From Rhizobiaceae bacterium UBA1291 (lineage in GTDB: Bacteria > Pseudomonadota > Alphaproteobacteria > Rhizobiales > Rhizobiaceae): DNA of 7,321 bases. The position numbers and the translations under genes were made by a program. Positions 6,830 through 7,321 of the stretch are shown in pieces. Positions within the stretch are counted from its first letter, which is position 1, and each line of letters opens with the position of its first letter. A model generated the notes under the pieces. It saw only the letters and a list, made by a program, of their open reading frames with translations, was not told the origin of the DNA and made no database searches. The stretch covers positions 1-7,321 of the forward strand of contig DBUL01000008.1 of assembly GCA_002307905.1 (NCBI GenBank), given 5' to 3'.

Positions 6830-7321
6830 CTAATGTCGCCCGTCGAGATTGGCAAGTAGGGCGCGGCTGTCGCCATGCGATTTCAACACCAGAAGCGGGA
6901 TTTCCCCCGCGTTTGCCGTCAGCCTTTCGATAATCTTCGGCGCAGAGTCGCGTTCGAAATACCAGACATAGCGCAGGAATTCCAAAGTCAGTCGCTCCGG
7001 GCAGCGCTCGGCCATTTCTGCGCGGGTGCGTCCGGCATAGCGGAACCAGCGCGTGACGACGCCGCAAAGCGACACGTGGCGGGGCGGACGCAGCCATATC
7101 ACCAGGTCGGCGCGTGCCAGGCGCTCCGGCAGCGTCCTCGGGCTCGTTCCGTCCATCACCCAACGCGGCAAGGCGACGAGCTCGCCGATCCGCCGGTCGG
7201 CGTCTTCACGAGGTCGTTGCTGCCAGCCGGGCAGCCAGAACACCTCCCGGTCCATCGAAATGTACTGCAATCGAAAGCGCTCGGCGAGCGCTCGGGCCAG
7301 CGTGCTCTTGCCGCTGCCCGA
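6830..7321 (-). CDS. P-loop NTPase, adenylate-kinase/FlaR-like, 5' end cut by window edge
   Basis: The visible frame runs from the window edge to a TAG at 6830-6832 and encodes 163 residues. The first ones, SGSGKSTLARALAERF, are the end of a Walker A loop, so only a handful of N-terminal residues are missing. Next come YISMDREVFWLPGW (20-33) and RWVMDGTS (53-60), where small nucleotide kinases bind substrate. A beta-strand LARADLVIWLRPP follows, then an arginine-rich helical lid with VTRWFRYAGRTRAEM. This pattern matches the family annotated as DNA topology modulation protein FlaR or adenylate kinase-like ATPase. Its substrate is unknown; the topology label is historical and not evidence of function. 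A TTG at 7270 could be taken as a start but would delete the Walker A motif, so the true start lies beyond 7321. It is followed 9 bp later by the ratA-like gene. Confidence 0.85.
   Translation of the reverse strand, partial: SGSGKSTLARALAERFRLQYISMDREVFWLPGWQQRPREDADRRIGELVALPRWVMDGTSPRTLPERLARADLVIWLRPPRHVSLCGVVTRWFRYAGRTRAEMAERCPERLTLEFLRYVWYFERDSAPKIIERLTANAGEIPLLVLKSHGDSRALLANLDGRH

Noticed and set aside
6330..7163. Minus-strand open frame of 277 codons across ratA and the P-loop gene
   Set aside because: It overlaps two recognisable genes in another frame and its product has no motif.
6371..7321. Toxin-antitoxin or defence system made of the RatA-like gene and its P-loop neighbour
   Set aside because: RatA/COQ10 proteins are widespread single-copy housekeeping genes in alphaproteobacteria, and the neighbour resembles a nucleotide kinase rather than an antitoxin.

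Overview
The window reads as ordinary chromosomal DNA from an alphaproteobacterium of the order Rhizobiales/Hyphomicrobiales. Four things point there: high G+C coding sequence, a fused ispD-ispF gene, the dusB(nifR3)-ntrB-ntrC order, and the proximity of cinA and a ratA/COQ10-like gene. It holds eight protein genes, two of them cut by the window edges. I see no RNA genes, mobile elements or CRISPR arrays.

Left part (1-3205, minus strand): an operon read right to left. dusB (tRNA dihydrouridine synthase) starts at a TTG codon, followed by ntrB (nitrogen sensor kinase) and ntrC (sigma-54-dependent activator, cut by the left edge before its DNA-binding domain). Both junctions are 4-bp ATGA overlaps, so translation is probably coupled.

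Middle (3206-3355): a 150-bp divergent intergenic region, the only sizeable non-coding stretch. It carries a plausible dusB promoter whose -35 box overlaps a small palindrome, plus a weaker candidate for the rightward operon.

Right-centre (3356-6355, plus strand): ispDF (two steps of the MEP isoprenoid pathway) overlaps cinA (stand-alone C-terminal CinA domain, NMN deamidase type) by 4 bp. About 10 bp after cinA comes a gene for an exported glycoside hydrolase of family 8. It has the GH8 signature, a signal peptide, and a catalytic-residue layout like the chitosanase/lichenase branch rather than the BcsZ/CelA branch. It is the least expected gene here: in the rhizobial order I remember, cinA directly faces the ratA-like gene.

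Right end (6371-7321, minus strand): a ratA/COQ10-like START-domain gene converges on the hydrolase gene with only 15 bp between stop codons. It lies 9 bp downstream of a P-loop kinase-like gene that runs off the right edge just inside its Walker A motif.

The window combines nitrogen regulation, tRNA modification, isoprenoid precursor synthesis, NAD salvage and possibly quinone or ribosome-related function. I found no convincing undescribed multi-gene system. The hydrolase insertion is the main point worth a second look.
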